Below the pieces are notes generated by a model that did not search any database, was not told where the DNA came from, and saw only the letters and a list, made by a program, of their open reading frames with translations. Below, one piece after another: positions 59,854 through 64,000 of a DNA stretch of 64,000 nucleotides (position 1 is the first letter of the stretch; each line of letters starts with the position of its first letter). Source of the stretch: Anaerocolumna sp. AGMB13020 (lineage in GTDB: Bacteria; Bacillota; Clostridia; Lachnospirales; Lachnospiraceae); contig NZ_CP136910.1 of the NCBI RefSeq assembly GCF_033100115.1, positions 5,472,001 through 5,536,000 on the forward strand, read 5' to 3'. The translations under genes and the position numbers were made by a program.

Positions 59854-60675
59854 ATGAGTGATAATATTATGAAATCGTATTTTGATGTACTGCCGTTATT
59901 AAAGGATCTGGTACAAGAAGATATAGCAGTTTCTATAACAGATAATGAGAAATTTCTGGCATATTGGCCCAATCCCATATTACCCTTACAATTACAGGTT
60001 GGAGATGTAATTCAACAAGAGGATCCTTTACGTCTGGCAATGAGAAACAAAAATGTGATCTCCCAGATAGTTCCAAAAGAAGCCTTGGGAATAGTGTTTC
60101 AGGCAATCTGCTATCCCATTCTTGATGAAGCTGGTAAAGTGCTTGGTGCTGTAGGGATAGCTAAGAGCCTGGAGAAACGTTCTGAATTGCAGAATTCAAC
60201 AGAGATAATATTTAATTCTTTACAGCAGATTAATTCTAGTATCGAAGAAATTGCTTCTGGTTCCGTGCAGCTTAAAGGAACCATTTCAGAGGTAGTTGAT
60301 ACGACGAAAGCAGCAAAACAAAAAATTAATGATACCGATATGATCCTGTCTACAATTCAAAATATTGCTTCTCAGTCTAATCTCCTGGCATTAAATGCCG
60401 CTATTGAAGCAGCAAGAGCCGGAGAAGCCGGCAGAGGATTCAGTGTAGTAGCAGATGAAGTCAGAAAGCTGGCACAATCAAGCTCTGATTCTGCCAAGAA
60501 AGTATCTGCTACTTTAAGTGAAATTAAGAACTATATTGAAAAAATCGAACAGCAGATCCATAACTCCAATATTATAGCTGAATCCCAGGCAGCCTCCACA
60601 GAAGAAATCACTTCCGTAACAGATGAAGTAACCAATTCCTCAAGAACATTACGTGAGCTTGCTAAAATTGTTTAA
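59854..60675 (+). CDS. Soluble methyl-accepting chemotaxis-like protein
   Basis: 273 residues with no membrane segment. The N-terminal sensor (about 1-110, [60 protein letters not shown]) is a PAS-like fold. The short signalling domain (about 115-273) has the tip [30 protein letters not shown]. Total coiled-coil length is well below standard receptors, so it probably belongs to a short cytoplasmic class. It presumably reports an internal signal to a CheA complex. The start ATG has GAAGGAG. A palindrome-containing promoter and an 18-bp repeat tract lie upstream. Confidence 0.9.
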   Translation: MSDNIMKSYFDVLPLLKDLVQEDIAVSITDNEKFLAYWPNPILPLQLQVGDVIQQEDPLRLAMRNKNVISQIVPKEALGIVFQAICYPILDEAGKVLGAVGIAKSLEKRSELQNSTEIIFNSLQQINSSIEEIASGSVQLKGTISEVVDTTKAAKQKINDTDMILSTIQNIASQSNLLALNAAIEAARAGEAGRGFSVVADEVRKLAQSSSDSAKKVSATLSEIKNYIEKIEQQIHNSNIIAESQAASTEEITSVTDEVTNSSRTLRELAKIV

Positions 60676-60717
60676 AGACTTAGTTGCAGATCAAAAAGAA
60701 TATTACTGATGATTTCT

Positions 60718-60834
60718 TGTCAGGCTTTCAAGGTTAATGTCCATAAGATGAACGGTGCTCCAGAAGAGATAAGAGATTTATGGCAGCAGACAGATAGTTT
60801 ATCTTAAAGCATTGTACGAAAGAAAGCCTGACAA
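60718..60834. repeat. Imperfect inverted repeat between convergent genes
   Basis: TTGTCAGGCTTTC (60718-60730) and GAAAGCCTGACAA (60822-60834) pair perfectly, with weaker similarity continuing inward. Total span 117 nt. No T-run on either side, so classical termination is not obvious, though the site between convergent genes suits that role. Confidence 0.55.
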
Positions 60835-60855
60835 TCTCAGTTAGACTAATTATTG

Positions 60856-63800
60856 TTATACTAATTTATTATGACAAATAGCACCCTGATAATCATCTTG
60901 TTTCACCAGGATATCCTGTAACAGAAGTGCAGCTTCTGTCTTATTACCAAGTCCTAAATTACCTAAAGCACGCAGATAATTACAGTACTGGATGTTTCGT
61001 AACTGTATATTATCCTGGAACACTTCGATTTCCGGCAGTGACACGGCAAAGAAATCATAGGACACTTTATCAAATAAGTGTTTCTCGCCGTAAATTATCA
61101 ACTGGTGATATGCTTTTAAGGCAGCATTTTCCCTTTGGAGGGCTTTATTTGCCAGTCCCTGGTAGAAAATAAAATCAGATGGCTGATCGTTATAGTACAG
61201 CACACTTCCCGGTTCTGTTGGTCCTGTTGCTGCAAGCTCGAAATATTTCTTTGCCTCTTCCTCCCTTCCCAGTTTACGATAGGACACACCTAAATAATAA
61301 TGAGCTTCATTGTCCGCTACATTGGGCAATTTACCTTCTCCCAAATTCTCAGGATAATTAAGAGAAGCAGTTAATAAAGGCAAGGCGTCCTCCGGTTTAT
61401 TTGAATTTATTAAACTGACAGCAGATTGAATCAAAGCATACCGGTACTGGGAGCTGACCTTTCCTTCTCCACCTTCCCAGGGATGGAAACGATGGGAAGT
61501 CAATGCTTTAATAGCCTCCTCGTATTGTCCGGTACAATTAAGCAGTGTGATATAGCGCAGATATAGATCATCACGGGATTTGGTCACGGAAAGATCTGAT
61601 TCCAGCATTTTCAGACGTTCCTTTACCGGTATATTTGCTTTTGCTGCCAATTGGTCATATTCCAGGAGAAATCTCGGATATTTACGATCAAGACTAAGAG
61701 CTTTATTCATGGCTTTCAATGCCTTTTGATTATCTTTTTCTTTGTTAAAGTAAGCAATAGCCAGGTTTCGGTATGCCATGGACAGAGAGTCTTTTTGAGT
61801 AACAGCGGTTTCCCAGTGATAAACAGCCTGTTCATACTGTTTTTTATCATAAAGGAGATTTCCCAGGTAAAAATGTGCCATTGGAGCAGTTTTTAGTAAT
61901 TGGATTCCATGTTCTAAAATTTTAATTTCTTCAATCCGGTTAGGGAAGCAGTAGTCTCCGGGGCAGCCCTCCGCTCTTTCATAGAAGGCAGCAGCTTCTT
62001 TTGTTAAGCCCAGTTTATATTTGGCATAACCTTGATAGCTGAATAAAAGAGGATTATTGTCCTGGCATAAGGATAATAGTATTACCGCATCTTCATATAA
62101 GCCCGCATTGATGTAATCAAGAGAAAGGGTTAGGTAATTGTGCGCTTCCTGACGCATTCTCTCTATAAAGAAAGCGAGAGAGTTATCCTGCAGGGCTTTC
62201 TCAAAAATACAACCCATATATAAGGGATCTATCACAAGACTTTCTTCCAGGAATATTTTATTCTCTCTGGAGAGTTTACGAAGCAGTGCTGCTTTCAGAT
62301 TTCTACTTTTCATATTATGCCAGTTATGAAGCATGGATTTTTCTGCAAATTCCAGAGCTTCTTCGTAACAGGCTTTTCTGGCAGAAAGGCAGGAAAGCCA
62401 GTAGAAACCTGCACTCATGGTTTCAGCGCTCCAGGTGGATTTATAAAAGGCATCATATGCCAGATCTTCTTTGTCTACTGCTGCGAGGGCAAGACCCAGG
62501 TTGAAATAGCACTCCCCGGAATAAGGGTTAGGATTCTTCCAGGTCTGTTTCTTGATGGCTGCTTCGAAGTAAGGGATACTTTCTTTTAGAAAACCCCGTT
62601 TATATAAGAGAAGGCCATATCCGTTATTTATTCTGATATCCGTAGTATCGCGTCTTAAACCTTCCAGATAGTAATCGGCAGGATCATAAGTGGCATGACG
62701 GTATTGTTCCAGATGAGAAGCGGCCAGATATAACTCTTCAAGAGATTTCATATCAGCAGGCGCTTTCATGGGTTCAGCTGCTTCCGGAATGGGTTTTAAT
62801 TCTTTTTCATACAACTTATAACTTACCAGGGTTTTATTATCGCAGTTGACAGTGATACTACAGTCTGATAGCTTTTGGGGTGCTGTAAACACTACTGTAA
62901 GACATTTCTCCGGTGTGAGATTGGCCGTGGTCTCTGATAATATCTGGTCGCCGACCGTCACTTTAACAGAGGATTGATTGTAAATACCGCTGACATATAC
63001 TTTTAAGATTGCCGTACCCTCCTGGCCTTGTTCCAGGCTTACTGCAGCATCTTTGGTTGCATTGCCAACCCTGCCTACACCTTTATAAGGCATAAAATAC
63101 TGGACAAAGGTTTTTTCCTCGTGAGGTTTCAGCCAGGTAAAATCAGGCTGGTTGTCTGTAAATACACCAGTCATTAATTCAATATAAGGTCCGTCACTGT
63201 CGGTGAGATTATTATCCCAGGTTCTTCCAAAATCACCATTTCCCCAAGTCCACTGCTTCTTGCCGGGAGAAAAATGATGATCAGCTACATGAAGCAGACC
63301 AGCTTCTCTTTTCTCGTCATAATTACCGATAAAGTCGTAGTCAGAATGGGCAGCCATATAGGAAGTAGGTACTTTGACATTTTTGTAACGTGATATATCC
63401 ACGCCGGCAGAATAGTCACATTTATAATATTCACCTGTTGCTATAGGGAAGGTTGATACAGCACGTTTTCCATGATCCATTACTGCATTCACATCGGGAG
63501 GGAATACGGAGTAAGTATCATCGTTAACAGGCACGGCAGGATTAGCCCACCAAAGAAAGGTTTGCGGCAGATCAGTAGGATTGTAGAGCTGTCCTTTTAT
63601 TTCGATGTATGCTTTTTCGGGATAGAGTGTAATAGCGGCCATTCCCTTGGTACCATACATTTTATCAATTTCGCTGATAAAAACCGTAGAAGAGCCGTCC
63701 TGGTTCTCACAAAGAGAATAGTCTACCGGTGAATAAGTAGAGGGCCTGTGGTGCTGCGGCCAGTTAAACTCGATACCGCCGGAGATCCAAGGACCGGTAA

Positions 63801-64000
63801 GACCGACCAGTGCCGGCTTGATCACGTGATTGTAATAGACAAAATCATATCCGTTGGTTTTATCATAAGCACGCTGTATTCTGCCTCCGAGCTCCGGCAG
63901 AATCATAATTTTTAAGTACTCATTTTCAAGAAATACAGCTTTATAACTAACTTCTTCTTTCACATCTGAGATTTTTTCTGTTACTGGCAGAGGATATACC
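60856..64000 (-). CDS. DUF5107 domain-containing TPR protein, 5' end beyond window
   Basis: At least 1048 codons; the frame stays open to the right edge (upstream codons read VYPLPVTEKISD), so the start is outside the window and the GTG at 63963 is not the real start. The N-terminal part is DUF5107 (KIMILPELGGRIQRAYDK, GPWISGGIEFNWPQHHRPS, WWANPAVPVNDDTYSVFPPD), a beta-sandwich resembling the fold of aldose-epimerase and galactose-mutarotase-like sugar-binding proteins. From about residue 420 (of 1035) there are many TPR-like helical repeats, for example MAHFYLGNLLYDKKQYEQAVYHWETA. No signal peptide is seen in this part. It may bind carbohydrate or intermediates; function unknown. Confidence 0.85.
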   Translation of the reverse strand, partial: VYPLPVTEKISDVKEEVSYKAVFLENEYLKIMILPELGGRIQRAYDKTNGYDFVYYNHVIKPALVGLTGPWISGGIEFNWPQHHRPSTYSPVDYSLCENQDGSSTVFISEIDKMYGTKGMAAITLYPEKAYIEIKGQLYNPTDLPQTFLWWANPAVPVNDDTYSVFPPDVNAVMDHGKRAVSTFPIATGEYYKCDYSAGVDISRYKNVKVPTSYMAAHSDYDFIGNYDEKREAGLLHVADHHFSPGKKQWTWGNGDFGRTWDNNLTDSDGPYIELMTGVFTDNQPDFTWLKPHEEKTFVQYFMPYKGVGRVGNATKDAAVSLEQGQEGTAILKVYVSGIYNQSSVKVTVGDQILSETTANLTPEKCLTVVFTAPQKLSDCSITVNCDNKTLVSYKLYEKELKPIPEAAEPMKAPADMKSLEELYLAASHLEQYRHATYDPADYYLEGLRRDTTDIRINNGYGLLLYKRGFLKESIPYFEAAIKKQTWKNPNPYSGECYFNLGLALAAVDKEDLAYDAFYKSTWSAETMSAGFYWLSCLSARKACYEEALEFAEKSMLHNWHNMKSRNLKAALLRKLSRENKIFLEESLVIDPLYMGCIFEKALQDNSLAFFIERMRQEAHNYLTLSLDYINAGLYEDAVILLSLCQDNNPLLFSYQGYAKYKLGLTKEAAAFYERAEGCPGDYCFPNRIEEIKILEHGIQLLKTAPMAHFYLGNLLYDKKQYEQAVYHWETAVTQKDSLSMAYRNLAIAYFNKEKDNQKALKAMNKALSLDRKYPRFLLEYDQLAAKANIPVKERLKMLESDLSVTKSRDDLYLRYITLLNCTGQYEEAIKALTSHRFHPWEGGEGKVSSQYRYALIQSAVSLINSNKPEDALPLLTASLNYPENLGEGKLPNVADNEAHYYLGVSYRKLGREEEAKKYFELAATGPTEPGSVLYYNDQPSDFIFYQGLANKALQRENAALKAYHQLIIYGEKHLFDKVSYDFFAVSLPEIEVFQDNIQLRNIQYCNYLRALGNLGLGNKTEAALLLQDILVKQDDYQGAICHNKLV

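Overview
The window looks like chromosome from a spore-forming, low-GC anaerobic Firmicute, most likely family Lachnospiraceae (the Clostridium phytofermentans / Anaerocolumna neighbourhood). This is inferred from protein content: germination protease GPR, SpoIIP, the hrcA-grpE-dnaK-dnaJ-prmA-rsmE order, the IreB-RuvX-DUF1292 trio, E. coli-type SpeD beside a carboxyspermidine pathway, and several LplB/YtcP/lipoprotein-type sugar transport genes. No rRNA, tRNA, insertion sequence, phage gene or CRISPR array was seen.

Positions 1-6300 form an accessory-looking, partly decayed segment: a TetR regulator (cut by the window edge) divergent from azoR and an NAD(P)-binding reductase, two FrnE/DsbA-like paralogues around a flavodoxin, a peroxiredoxin on the other strand, and relics of an SDR-type enzyme and of a LysM-GH18 spore hydrolase. 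Positions 6300-13500 hold single genes: GH42 beta-galactosidase, a J-domain protein, a secreted four-repeat Big2 protein, Mn-type superoxide dismutase, a chemoreceptor with an unusual translated leader, and ComFB.

Positions 13600-38700 are conserved core: rpsT, gpr, spoIIP, lepA, hemW, the CIRCE-controlled heat-shock operon (hrcA-grpE-dnaK-dnaJ) running on to prmA-rsmE, a cysteine desulfurase plus thiI (tRNA 4-thiouridine), an HPr-like protein lacking the usual histidine, mtaB, ireB-ruvX-DUF1292, a Fur-family regulator, RNase J, a short MltG-like membrane protein, an O-methyltransferase and a U32 peptidase-family protein.

Positions 38850-52600 are a carbohydrate-type uptake locus: FAD-dependent oxidoreductases at both ends, a PocR-domain AraC regulator, two tandem membrane-bound AraC regulators that are paralogues, and an LplB/YtcP/lipoprotein ABC importer whose first permease has an extra N-terminal membrane domain. 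No ATPase and no glycosidase lies in the locus.

Positions 53400-59600 are a polyamine operon carrying both spermidine routes: speD-speA-speE (decarboxylated AdoMet route) followed by carboxyspermidine dehydrogenase and decarboxylase (aspartate-semialdehyde route). The window ends with a soluble chemoreceptor-like protein and, on the opposite strand, a large DUF5107-TPR protein whose 5' end lies outside the window.

A recurring theme is long, imperfect inverted repeats in intergenic DNA (about 16739-16976, 18962-19083, 25584-25659, 44266-44438, 60718-60834), short tandem repeats (14, 17 and 18 bp units), and compact palindromic operator candidates. These are the least explained parts of the window. 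All identifications are from reading the sequence; no database search was run.
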